Positions 50,152 through 58,219 of a stretch of 64,000 nt of DNA are shown in pieces. The stretch's first letter is position 1. The number at the start of each line of letters is the position of its first letter. The notes under the pieces were generated by a model. It saw only the letters and a list, made by a program, of their open reading frames with translations, was not told where the DNA came from and did no database searches. Made by a program: the position numbers and the translations under genes. Origin of the DNA: Poindextera sp963719975 (lineage in GTDB: Bacteria; Pseudomonadota; Alphaproteobacteria; Caulobacterales; Caulobacteraceae); the NCBI GenBank assembly GCA_963719975.1, contig CAVRED010000007.1:930001-994000 (forward strand), read 5' to 3'.

Positions 50152-50931
50152 GCCGGGCCGCCAGCCTCTACGTCGGCCGCACCACCCACGCTCGGGTCGG
50201 CGCCGCGGCCGCATGCGTTCGCCTACGGCGTCTTCCAGATCCTGCTCGACGTCGATCGCCTGGGCGAGGCGGCGGGCCAGACGAGGCTTTTCCGCCGTGG
50301 GCGCTTCGGCCTCTTCTCCTTCTCGGAGTTTGATCATGGAGATCGCGATGGAGCGCCGCTGCGTGGCTGGGTCGAAGCGAAACTCGCGGGCGCCGGGATC
50401 CAGGCCAGCGCGGATCACATCAGGCTGCTCTGCTTTCCCCGCATGCTGGGCTTTGTGTTCAACCCGCTCTCGCTGTTCTTTGTCGAAGATGCCAGGGGGC
50501 GGCTCGAGGCGGTGATCTATGAGGTGAACAACACCTTCGGCCAGACCCATGCCTATGTGGTCCCGGCCCTAGGACGCGCTTGCGAGCGCCAGGAGGCGGA
50601 CAAGCGGCTCTATGTGTCTCCGTTCTATCGCGTCGAGGGCGCATACCGGTTCCGGCTTATGCCGCCTGGGGAGCGCTTCGGCCTCGTCATCACCAAGGTC
50701 GTGGACGGCGCGGTCGACTTCACCGCAACGCTGCAAGCCAAAAGGCGCCCGCTGACGGACGCCGCTCTAGTCAAGCTCCTGTTCTCCATGCCGTTCATGA
50801 CTTTAGGCGTGCTTCTTGCCATCCACTGGCAGGCTCTGCTGCTCTGGTTCAAACGGGCGCCGTTCGGCGCGCGACCGCCAGGGCCGAAGGCCGGCACGAG
50901 CGTAGGTCGTGCATCGCCGACAACTTCGTGA
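50148..50931 (+). CDS. DUF1365 family protein (one frameshift)
   Basis: GTG start overlapping the previous stop. SRAASLYVGRTTHARV, then after one extra base near 50200 HAFAYGVFQILLDVDRLGE, FCFPRMLGFVFNPLSLFFV-type sequence, IYEVNNTFGQTHAYV, KRLYVSPFYRVEGAYRFRL. DUF1365 proteins almost always travel with a FAD oxidoreductase and a CFA-like methyltransferase. The corrected length is 260 aa. Role unproven, presumably in the lipid modification. Confidence 0.85.
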
Positions 50932-50970
50932 CATGTTGAGAACGGGGTTATGTCTTTAGGGGAAGGCGTC

Positions 50971-52212
50971 ATGAGCGAAATCGCCCGCTCGCGCGCCGCC
51001 GGAGGCGCGTTCGCCGACTGGCCGGACCTGAGGTCCGCGCCCGCGGTGTTCCGGTCCGCCGTCAGGATCGCCGCCCGCAACTGGCTTTGGGGCTCGATCA
51101 CCTTCGTCCTGCCGTCAGGGCGCGAGGTTCCGGTTCGCGGCAGCCAGCCCGGCCCGGACGCCCGGGTCGTGATCCGCGACTTCCGCTGCATGCGCCGGAT
51201 CATGGCCGCGGGTGATATCGGCTTCGCCGAAGGCTATATGGCCGGCGAGTGGGAGACGCCTGACCTGACCACGGTGCTTGAGTGCGTCGGCCTGAACTTC
51301 GATCGGCTCCACGACATCGTCAGCGGCAACGTCGTCGTGCGCACGATCAACCGCCTCACCCATCTCCTGCGGCCGAACACGCGCAGCGGCGCGAAGAAGA
51401 ACATCCACGCCCACTACGACCTCGGGAACGCATTCTACGAGCGGTGGCTCGACGCCAGCATGACCTATTCGTCAGCCTTGTTCGAACGCGAGGGGCAGGC
51501 GCTCGAGGACGCCCAACGGCGCAAGTATGCGGCGCTGGCCGAGAGCGTCGGGCTCGAGCCGTCGCACCACGTGCTGGAGATCGGCTGCGGCTGGGGCGGC
51601 TTCGCCGAGTTCGCGGCCCGGGAGGTCGGCGCTCGGGTCACCGGGATCACCATCTCGCGCGAGCAGTACGAGTTCGCCAGAAAACGTCTGTTCGACAAAG
51701 GCTTGGCGGAGAAAGCCGACATTCGGCTCGTCGACTATCGCGACGTCGCGGGCTCGTTCGACCGCGTCGCTTCGATCGAGATGTTCGAGGCGGTCGGCGA
51801 ACGTTACTGGCCTGCCTATTTCGGCAAGATCAGGAACGCACTGACGCCGGGCGGACGCGCTGGCCTGCAGATCATCACCATCCGCGACGAGTTCTTCGAG
51901 GACTATCGGGCGAGCGCCGACTTCATCCAGAAGTACATCTTCCCAGGGGGCATGCTGCCGAGCGAGGCCCGGCTGCGGTTGGTCACCGAGAAGGCGGGGC
52001 TCGCCTGGGCAAGCGTCAATCGCTTCGGCCAGGACTATGCCGAGACGCTCAAACGTTGGGGCGAGCGGTTCGAGACGGCCTGGGACGAAATCAGGCCGCT
52101 CGGCTTCGACGAGCGCTTCCACAGGCTCTGGCGCTTCTACCTGAGCTATTGCGAAGCCGGCTTCCGCACCGGCCGCACAGACGTCGTGCAGCTCAGCCTG
52201 GCCAAGGTTTGA
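50971..52212 (+). CDS. CFA-synthase-type SAM methyltransferase lacking bicarbonate-site residues
   Basis: 413 aa from ATG 50971, with GGGGAAGG upstream; the ATG at 50950 is less likely. SAM site VLEIGCGWGGFAEFAA (202-216), ITISREQYEFA, SIEMFEAVGERYW (the conserved Glu, 273) and FIQKYIFPGGMLPS. In E. coli CFA synthase the essential bicarbonate is held partly by a Cys in YSCAYW and a His in LLHTIG. Here these are YSSALF (166-171) and LQIITI (299-304), so both ligands are missing. It may add a methyl group to an acyl double bond without ring closure. Confidence 0.88.
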   Translation: MSEIARSRAAGGAFADWPDLRSAPAVFRSAVRIAARNWLWGSITFVLPSGREVPVRGSQPGPDARVVIRDFRCMRRIMAAGDIGFAEGYMAGEWETPDLTTVLECVGLNFDRLHDIVSGNVVVRTINRLTHLLRPNTRSGAKKNIHAHYDLGNAFYERWLDASMTYSSALFEREGQALEDAQRRKYAALAESVGLEPSHHVLEIGCGWGGFAEFAAREVGARVTGITISREQYEFARKRLFDKGLAEKADIRLVDYRDVAGSFDRVASIEMFEAVGERYWPAYFGKIRNALTPGGRAGLQIITIRDEFFEDYRASADFIQKYIFPGGMLPSEARLRLVTEKAGLAWASVNRFGQDYAETLKRWGERFETAWDEIRPLGFDERFHRLWRFYLSYCEAGFRTGRTDVVQLSLAKV

Positions 52213-52595
52213 GCGTCCCCCGGTTGAACGCGCTCATACTCGAGGTCGCGGACCTGGACCGGTCGGCGGCCCTTTACCGTGACGGCTTCGGCATTGACCT
52301 CCATCAGGACGAAGAGGGTCACGTCGCCGGCGACCGCTGGATCGGTGGACGACACGCGGCGACATCCTGGACCGACGGCGCGTTCCTGCACTTCGCGCTC
52401 TACGAGGCCAAGGGCGATGTCCCATCGCGCGCCGCCCAGGTCGGCTTCGCTGTGCACGACATCGAGGCGGCGCACACGCGCGCCATCGCGGCCGGCGCCA
52501 TCCTTGTTCATCCGCCACGCGAAGAGCCGTGGGGCGCGACCGCGCGCTATTTCGACTTCGATGGCAATGTCGTCAGCCTGACCGCTCGCGGCTGA
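52209..52595 (+). CDS. VOC (glyoxalase/bleomycin-resistance) family protein
   Basis: About 128 aa. A TTG start overlapping the methyltransferase stop (TTGA); no ATG or GTG is available nearby. ALILEVADLDRSAALYRDGFG, FLHFALYEAKGD, VGFAVHDIEAAHTRAIAAGA and RYFDFDGNVVSL form the paired beta-alpha-beta-beta-beta modules of VOC proteins; the last motif carries the usual phosphate/metal-site Glu/Asp region. Substrate unknown. Confidence 0.8.
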   Translation: MSVPRLNALILEVADLDRSAALYRDGFGIDLHQDEEGHVAGDRWIGGRHAATSWTDGAFLHFALYEAKGDVPSRAAQVGFAVHDIEAAHTRAIAAGAILVHPPREEPWGATARYFDFDGNVVSLTARG

Positions 52596-52638
52596 CGCGC
52601 GTTATACTCGCAGGCGAAGTGCGGAGGAGGAGCCTCTG

Positions 52639-53286
52639 ATGGACGGCCTGCAGCTGATCTACTTCGCCGACCCGATGTGCTCATGGTGCTACGGCTTCTC
52701 GCCGGTCGTGCAGACCATGCGCCGCCGCTATGCCGAGGTCCTGCCCATCCGGCTGATCATGGGCGGCCTGCGCCCTGGGACGACGAGCCCGATGCCCGAG
52801 CAGGCGCGCCGCAGCCTGGTGCATCACTGGGACGAGATCGGAGCCATGACCGGGGTGCCCTTCTCGCCCGCGCTCGCCGAGCGCGAGGGCTTCGTCTACG
52901 ACACCGACCCAGCGGCGCAGGCGGTTGTGCTTGCCCGTCGCACGAGCGAGGACGATGCCCTCGACATGCTGATCCGACTGCACAACGCCTTCTACGCCGA
53001 AGGTCGCGACGTGACGGCCCGGACCGTCTTGGCCGACGTCGCCGCCGAGCAGGGATTCGAGCGCGACTCCTTCCTGGCGGGCCTAGGCCAGGCCTCGCTC
53101 AAGGACGAGACCTGGCGCGACTACGCCATCTCGCAGCGCGCCGGCGTCACCGGCTTCCCGACGCTGATCATCGGGCCGAACGCCGACGGGACCTACGCGC
53201 CGGTCACTCGCGGCTACAACGACCCGGACGTGACCCTGGCCGGCATCGAGATGTGGCTCTCGGGCGTCCGACCCGCGGCGGAGTGA
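52639..53286 (+). CDS. DsbA family oxidoreductase (FrnE-like)
   Basis: 215 aa, cytoplasmic (no signal peptide). The redox motif CSWC (14-17) sits in IYFADPMCSWCYGFSPVV; helical insert domain in the middle; cis-Pro loop GVTGFPTLIIG. FrnE/DsbA-like proteins act as thiol oxidases or isomerases. Strong ribosome site GGAGGAGGAG. It precedes the cysteine/methionine enzymes, fitting a thiol-redox role. Confidence 0.88.
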   Translation: MDGLQLIYFADPMCSWCYGFSPVVQTMRRRYAEVLPIRLIMGGLRPGTTSPMPEQARRSLVHHWDEIGAMTGVPFSPALAEREGFVYDTDPAAQAVVLARRTSEDDALDMLIRLHNAFYAEGRDVTARTVLADVAAEQGFERDSFLAGLGQASLKDETWRDYAISQRAGVTGFPTLIIGPNADGTYAPVTRGYNDPDVTLAGIEMWLSGVRPAAE

Positions 53287-53302
53287 CCATCCGGGGCTTG
53301 CG

Positions 53303-53321
53303 CGCGGCGATTTCCGCCGCG
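53303..53321 (+). other. Hairpin just upstream of cysK
   Basis: CGCGGCG-atttc-CGCCGCG, a perfect 7-base stem, ends 11 bases before the cysK ATG in the 46-base gap after the DsbA-like gene. It could reduce access to the cysK ribosome site or be a chance GC hairpin. Confidence 0.3.
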
Positions 53322-53332
53322 ATGAAGCGTCC

Positions 53333-54328
53333 ATGACCGCCCGAAGCGTCCTCGAGCTGATCGGAAACACGCCTCTGGTCCGCCTGAGGAGGGCAAGCGA
53401 GGCGACGGGCTGCGAGATCCTCGGCAAAGCCGAGTTCCTCAACCCGGGCCAGTCGGTCAAGGACCGCGCCGGCCTCTTCATCATCCGCGACGCCGAACGG
53501 CGGGGACTTCTCAAGCCAGGCGGCCGGATCGTGGAGGGCACGGCCGGCAACACCGGCATCGGCCTCGCCATGGTCGCCAGCGCGCTGGGCTACAAGTCCA
53601 CCATCGTCATCCCGCGCACCCAAAGCCAGGAGAAGAAGGACGCCATCACCCTGATGGGCGCCGAGCTGGTCGAGGTGGACGCCGTCCCGTACGCCAACCC
53701 GAACAATTACGTTCGCTATTCCGGCCGTTTGGCCGATGAACTTAATGCAAAAGAGCCGGCCGGGGCGATTTGGGCCAACCAGTTCGACAACGTCGCCAAC
53801 CGGCAGGCCCACGTTGAAGGCACTGGCCCGGAGATCTGGCGCCAGACCGAGGGCCGCATCGACGGCTTCATTTGCGCGGTCGGCACCGGCGGGACGCTGG
53901 CGGGCGTGGCGATCGCGCTCCGTGAGCAGAAGCCTGACATCGCGATCGGCCTCGCCGACCCCGGCGGCGCATCCCTATACGAGTACTACGCCCACGGAGC
54001 GTTGAAGGCCGAAGGGACCTCGATCAGCGAAGGCATCGGCCAGAGCCGCATCACCGCCAACCTCGAGGGCCTCAAGGTCGACTACCCCTACCGTATCGAC
54101 GACGCGGCAATGATGCTGGCCATCTTCGACCTGGCCGAGCACGAGGGGATGGTCATGGGCGGCTCGACCGGCATCAACATCGCCGGCGCGGTGGCGATGG
54201 CGCGCGACCTCGGACCGGGCCACACCATCGTGACCATCCTGGCCGACTACGGCTCGCGCTATCAGAGCAAGCTGTTCAACCCGGCCTTCCTGGAGGAGCG
54301 GGGGCTGCCCACCCCGCCCTGGCTGTGA
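53333..54328 (+). CDS. cysK: Cysteine synthase A
   Basis: 331 aa. PLP-binding Lys43 in LNPGQSVKDRAG; EGTAGNTGIGLAMV binds the PLP-substrate; VGTGGTLAGVA is the phosphate loop; GSTGINIAGAV near the end. O-acetylserine sulfhydrylase making cysteine from sulfide. C-terminus ends GLPTPPWL rather than the Ile needed to dock SerAT, so complex formation with CysE is not indicated. Confidence 0.92.
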   Translation: MTARSVLELIGNTPLVRLRRASEATGCEILGKAEFLNPGQSVKDRAGLFIIRDAERRGLLKPGGRIVEGTAGNTGIGLAMVASALGYKSTIVIPRTQSQEKKDAITLMGAELVEVDAVPYANPNNYVRYSGRLADELNAKEPAGAIWANQFDNVANRQAHVEGTGPEIWRQTEGRIDGFICAVGTGGTLAGVAIALREQKPDIAIGLADPGGASLYEYYAHGALKAEGTSISEGIGQSRITANLEGLKVDYPYRIDDAAMMLAIFDLAEHEGMVMGGSTGINIAGAVAMARDLGPGHTIVTILADYGSRYQSKLFNPAFLEERGLPTPPWL

Positions 54329-55176
54329 GCGGGCCGGGCGAGGATCCGATGGTGACGACGGCGGCCCTCGCCGAGCGGCTGGGCGCGCCGGACCTGATCA
54401 TCATCGACGCGACCTGGTTTTTGCCCGGCGCCCAGCGCGACGCCCGCACCGAGCACGCCGAACGGCGCATACCCGGCGCGGTCTTCTTCGACATCGACGA
54501 GATCAGCGACGATGAGAGCCCGTTGCCGCACATGCTGCCGGCGCCTGCCGCGTTCACCGCCCGCGCGCGGCGACTGGGCGTGAATCCCAATTCCGAGATC
54601 GTCATCTACGATGCCCAGGGTCTCTTCTCCGCGGCGCGTGTTTGGTGGACCTTCCGCGCCATGGGGCATGCGAACGTGCGGGTCTTGGACGGCGGCCTGC
54701 CGGTCTGGCTCGCCGAGGGCCGCCCGACTGAGACGGGCGAGCGGACGCCCGAGCAAGGGCGGTTCGAGGCGAGGCCAGACCCGGGCCTGGTGCGCGACCT
54801 GGCGCGCGTGCGCGCCGCCCTGGCCGGCGGCGGCGAACAGCTGCTCGATGCGCGCAGCGCCGCGCGGTTCCGCGGCGAGGCGCCCGAGCCGCGGCCCGGC
54901 CTGCGCTCCGGCCACATGCCTGGCGCGCTCAACCTGCCCTTCGACGAGGTGCTCGCCGAGGGCCGTTTGCTCCCGGCTGACGCGCTCGAGCGGCGGTTCC
55001 GGGCGGCTGGCGTCGACCTGGCCAGTCCGATCGTCACGACCTGCGGCTCCGGCGTCACCGCCTCGGTTCTGGCGCTGGCCCTCGCCCGGCTGGGCGCCTG
55101 GCGGACGGCGGTCTATGACGGGTCATGGAGCGAGTGGGGCGCGCCGGGCGACACTCCGGTCGTGACCGGTCCATGA
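54325..55176 (+). CDS. sseA: 3-mercaptopyruvate sulfurtransferase (two rhodanese domains)
   Basis: 283 aa from GTG 54325 (overlapping the cysK stop) or 275 from ATG 54349, which has a GAGGAT ribosome site. Domain 1 DATWFLPGAQRDARTEHAERRIPGAVFFD; domain 2 ends with the active-site loop IVTTCGSGVTASVLAL, CGSGVTA being the signature that separates MST from thiosulfate sulfurtransferase. Moves sulfur from mercaptopyruvate, a cysteine product, to cyanide or thiols. Overlaps the GNAT gene (ATGA). Confidence 0.92.
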   Translation: MSGPGEDPMVTTAALAERLGAPDLIIIDATWFLPGAQRDARTEHAERRIPGAVFFDIDEISDDESPLPHMLPAPAAFTARARRLGVNPNSEIVIYDAQGLFSAARVWWTFRAMGHANVRVLDGGLPVWLAEGRPTETGERTPEQGRFEARPDPGLVRDLARVRAALAGGGEQLLDARSAARFRGEAPEPRPGLRSGHMPGALNLPFDEVLAEGRLLPADALERRFRAAGVDLASPIVTTCGSGVTASVLALALARLGAWRTAVYDGSWSEWGAPGDTPVVTGP

Positions 55177-55679
55177 GCCGGATCGTGGTCAGGCCCGCAA
55201 GCGCAACCGACTTGCCGTGTCTCCCGACGATCGAGTCGTCGGCGGTCGAAGCCTACGCGCGCCACGGCCAGCCGCTGGTCGACTACGAGCCGGCCGAAGC
55301 CGAGGACTGGGCGACACACCTGAGCGCCGGCCTGCTTTGGATCGCCGAAGATGCGGCCACCGGACCGGTGGGCTTCCTGGCCGCCGAGCGAGCCGACGGC
55401 GGGCTCTATGTCGCCGAGGTGGACGTCGCCATCACCCATCAGCGCCAGGGCATCGGACGGCGGATCATGCAGGCGGCGATCGATCGCGCGCGTGGCGAGG
55501 GCCTCGCCAACCTCACGCTGACCACGTCGCTCGAGACCCCATGGAACGTGCCCTTCTATCGGTCCTTGGGGTTCGTGGTGCTTGAAGAGGCCGCGATGCC
55601 ACCGCACCTCGCCGCCACGCACGCCAACGAGAAAGCGGCCGGCCTCCAGAACCGTTGCGGCATGCGGCTCTGCCTGTGA
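55173..55679 (+). CDS. GNAT N-acetyltransferase
   Basis: 168 aa. Acetyl-CoA loop QRQGIGRRIMQAAI, preceded by YVAEVDVAI, and the C-terminal strand-helix NVPFYRSLGFVVLEE. Substrate unknown; position between sseA and metC suggests a sulfur or amino-acid derivative. Stop overlaps the metC start (GTGA). Confidence 0.85.
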   Translation: MSRIVVRPASATDLPCLPTIESSAVEAYARHGQPLVDYEPAEAEDWATHLSAGLLWIAEDAATGPVGFLAAERADGGLYVAEVDVAITHQRQGIGRRIMQAAIDRARGEGLANLTLTTSLETPWNVPFYRSLGFVVLEEAAMPPHLAATHANEKAAGLQNRCGMRLCL

Positions 55680-56861
55680 GCAAAGGTGGCGACACCTCAG
55701 GCAAGCGCGACGCGACGCGGCTCGTGCGCGCGGGGAATGGCGCACGCACGCTGGCCAAGACCGTCGGGCCTCCGATCCAGCGCGGATCGACCGTCCTGCT
55801 GCCCGACGCCGCTTCGCTCTACGACCATTCGAACATCACCTACGGTCGCGCCGGCCTTGGCGTGCATGAAGCGCTGGCGGACGCGCTGTGCGAGCTCGAG
55901 GGCGCGAGCCACGTCCGCCTGTTCCCCTCGGGGCTTGCCGCTGTCACCGCCGCTGCGACGGCGGTGCTCCGGGCCGGCGACGGGGTCCTCGTCGTGGACA
56001 GTGTCTATGCGCCCACGCGTCGCTACTTCGACCAGGTCATGCGCCGCTTCGGCGTCGAGGTGGCCTACTACCCTGCGCGGGCGACGCCCGAGGCGGTGCT
56101 CGCGGCCGGCGGTCCGAACCTTCGTCTGGTCGTGCTGGAGTTGCCGGGGTCGCTGACCTTCGAGGTGCAGGATACGCCAGCCATCGCCGCGCTCGCACGC
56201 GCCCGTGGGGTCAAGACGCTGATCGACAACACCTGGGCGGCCGGGCTGCTGCACAAACCCCTCGCGCTTGGCGTCGATCTCAGCGTCCAGGCGCTGACCA
56301 AATACGTCTGCGGCCACTCCGACGTCTTCCTGGGCTCAGCAGCGACCAATGATCCGGCCGTCGCCCGGGCTCTCGACGAAGCCGTGTGGAACTTCGGCTG
56401 GTCGGTCTCGCCTGACGACGCCTACCAGGGCCTTCGCGGGCTCCGCACGCTCGCCGCTCGGCTCGCGCGCCACGCCGAGAGTGCGATGACGATCGCCAAC
56501 TGGCTGCTAGCCCAGCCTGAAGTTGCGGACGTGCTCTATCCGCCCCTGCCCGGGTCACCCGATCACGCGCTCTGGCGGCGCGACTTCACCGGCGGCAACG
56601 GTCTGTTGAGCGCTGTGCTCAAGCCGGTGCCCGACGCGGCGGTCGACGCCCTCCTCGACCGCCTGGAGCTCTTCGGCCTCGGCTTCTCGTGGGGCGGGTT
56701 CGAGAGTCCTGGCGATCTCCTCGGGCGATCAACTGCCCAAGCGCCGGCTTAAGTCCGATCTCAAGGGCCCTCTCGTGCGCCTCCACATTGGGCTGGAGGA
56801 CCCTGGCGACCTCATCGCCGACCTGCGCAACGGCCTCGACGCGCTGGCGGCGGCGGCCTAG
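55676..56861 (+). CDS. metC: Cystathionine beta-lyase (one frameshift near the end)
   Basis: PLP fold-type I, Cys/Met metabolism family. IQRGSTVLLPDA, SNITYGRAGLGVHEAL, FPSGLAAVTAAA, DNTWAAGLLHKPLALGVDLSVQALTKYVCGHSDVFLG with the PLP Lys in TKY, and SPDDAYQGLRGLRTLAARL. One extra base near 56709 shifts the frame; beyond it FSWGGFESL continues as ISSGDQLPKRRL and ends DLRNGLDALAAAA. The corrected length is 394 aa. Cleaves cystathionine to homocysteine, or cysteine-like compounds. Confidence 0.88.
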
Positions 56862-56890
56862 GCTGAGACGGTAACGGGGGACCTCAAGAC

Positions 56891-57556
56891 ATGGCTTTGA
56901 AGATCGTGGGCTCCGGCCTTGGCCGCACCGGCACCAAGTCGATGCAGACGGCGCTCAACATGCTGGGCTTTGGGCCCTGTCACCACATGGTCGAGGTGTT
57001 CCAGCATCCCGAGAGCATGGCGCTGTGGGTGGAAGCCTCGAAGGGCAAGGACGTCTGGGACGAGATCTTCAAAGACTATCAGTCGGCGGTCGACTATCCG
57101 GTCGCCGCCTACTGGCGCGAGGTCGCCGCCAAGTACCCCGACGCCAAGGTGCTGCACACCACCCGCGATGCGGACAAGTGGTACGAGTCCGCCAGCTCGA
57201 CCATCCTCTCGCCCAACAGTCCGGCCACGCAGATGCGGACCGAGGGCGTTCAGGCCGAGTTCTTCGCGAGCGTGGCCGGCAATTTGCGCGCGCACGTTGC
57301 TGACCGCGCCTGGATGACCGATTACTTCCGCCGCCACGACGCGGAGGTGAAGGCGGCGTTCCCGCCAGAGCGTCTGCTGGTCTACGAGGTGGGCTCCGGC
57401 TGGGAGCCGCTGTGCAAGTTCCTCGGCGTGCCCGTGCCGAGCGAGCCCTACCCGTCGGAGAACTCGCGCGCCGAGTTCATCTCCCGCATCCAGGCCGCGC
57501 AGGGCGACACCGCCCGTCTCGCCGCCGACATCAAGGCCGGCGAAGCCAAGCACTGA
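56891..57556 (+). CDS. Sulfotransferase family protein (P-loop, Sulfotransfer_4-like)
   Basis: 221 aa. Opens with the nucleotide-binding loop IVGSGLGRTGTKSMQTALNMLG; then GPCHHMVEVF, DYPVAAYWREVAAKYPDAKVLHTTRDADKWYES and LLVYEVGSGWEPLCKFLGVPVP, all typical of this family. Last gene of the plus-strand run, 29 bases after metC. Substrate unknown. Confidence 0.86.
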   Translation: MALKIVGSGLGRTGTKSMQTALNMLGFGPCHHMVEVFQHPESMALWVEASKGKDVWDEIFKDYQSAVDYPVAAYWREVAAKYPDAKVLHTTRDADKWYESASSTILSPNSPATQMRTEGVQAEFFASVAGNLRAHVADRAWMTDYFRRHDAEVKAAFPPERLLVYEVGSGWEPLCKFLGVPVPSEPYPSENSRAEFISRIQAAQGDTARLAADIKAGEAKH

Positions 57557-57573
57557 AGCCGCCGGCCCGCCGC

Positions 57574-57650
57574 TGGCGACCCCGGCTGGATTCGAACCAG
57601 CAACCGTCCGCTTAGAAGGCGGATGCTCTATCCGGTTGAGCTACGGGGTC
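57574..57650 (-). tRNA. tRNA-Arg (TCT)
   Basis: 77 bases with encoded CCA. The acceptor gaccccg pairs with cggggtc; anticodon arm tccgccTTCTAagcgga reads TCT; T-loop ttcgaat standard. It sits between the sulfotransferase and the NDUFS4-like gene. Confidence 0.95.
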
Positions 57651-57664
57651 TCGTCGGCCGTTCC

Positions 57665-57970
57665 CTAGTGGGTCCAGGGCTCTTTGCGCGTGGAAGCGAA
57701 GTTGTCGGCGTAGGCCTTGATCACGCGCTTCACCGGCTTGGGCTCCAGCACCTGGAAGGGGATAGCGTGCGCTTTGGCGTAGGCGATCGCCTCGTCCGGC
57801 GTCTCGAAGGTCAGGCGGATCTGCCCGTCCATGTCTCTCGACTGCGCCCAGCCCATCAACCGGTCCGGCAGCTTGGCCAATTCCGGCTCGAACTCCAGCA
57901 CCCAGTCCTTGGTCTTCGCCTTCCCCGACTGCATGGCGGTCTTGGCCGGGCGATAGATGCGCGCGAGCAT
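57665..57970 (-). CDS. NDUFS4-like complex I accessory subunit (ETC complex I subunit)
   Basis: 101 aa from ATG 57970 (MLARIYRPAKTAMQSG); 45 bases of extra open frame upstream lack similarity. KTKDWVLEFEPELAKLPDRLMGWAQSRDMDGQIRLTFETPDEAIAYAKAHAIPFQVLEP is the core of the NDUS4 family, which caps the hydrophilic arm of alphaproteobacterial and mitochondrial complex I. It lies over 30 kb from the nuo operon, flanked by tRNA genes, as expected for alphaproteobacteria. Confidence 0.88.
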   Translation of the reverse strand: MLARIYRPAKTAMQSGKAKTKDWVLEFEPELAKLPDRLMGWAQSRDMDGQIRLTFETPDEAIAYAKAHAIPFQVLEPKPVKRVIKAYADNFASTRKEPWTH

Positions 57971-58050
57971 TCGGGAATCCCCACAAATCGAGCGGAATCG
58001 AGGGTTGCCTAGCACAAAGGCGGGCCGCTCGCCGCATTGGCGACACTCGA

Positions 58051-58127
58051 TGGTCGGGGCGGCGTGATTCGAACACGCGACCCTCTGCTCCCAAAGCAGA
58101 TGCGCTACCAGGCTGCGCTACGCCCCG
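58051..58127 (-). tRNA. tRNA-Pro (TGG)
   Basis: 77 bases with encoded CCA. The acceptor cggggcg pairs with cgccccg; anticodon loop tctgcttTGGgagcaga reads TGG. Located upstream of the NDUFS4-like gene. Confidence 0.95.
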
Positions 58128-58219
58128 TGACCATCGAAGGGGCGCCGTCTTGCCACGCTCTGGGCGGCGCCGCAACGACGCCCTGGCGCGCCAGCGGTCT
58201 TACTCACCCCGCCGCCGGG

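Noticed and set aside
52209..52238. VOC start at the TTG 15 bases further in
   Set aside because: The first TTG overlaps the upstream stop in the same way as the other coupled genes in this run, so it is preferred, though not certain.
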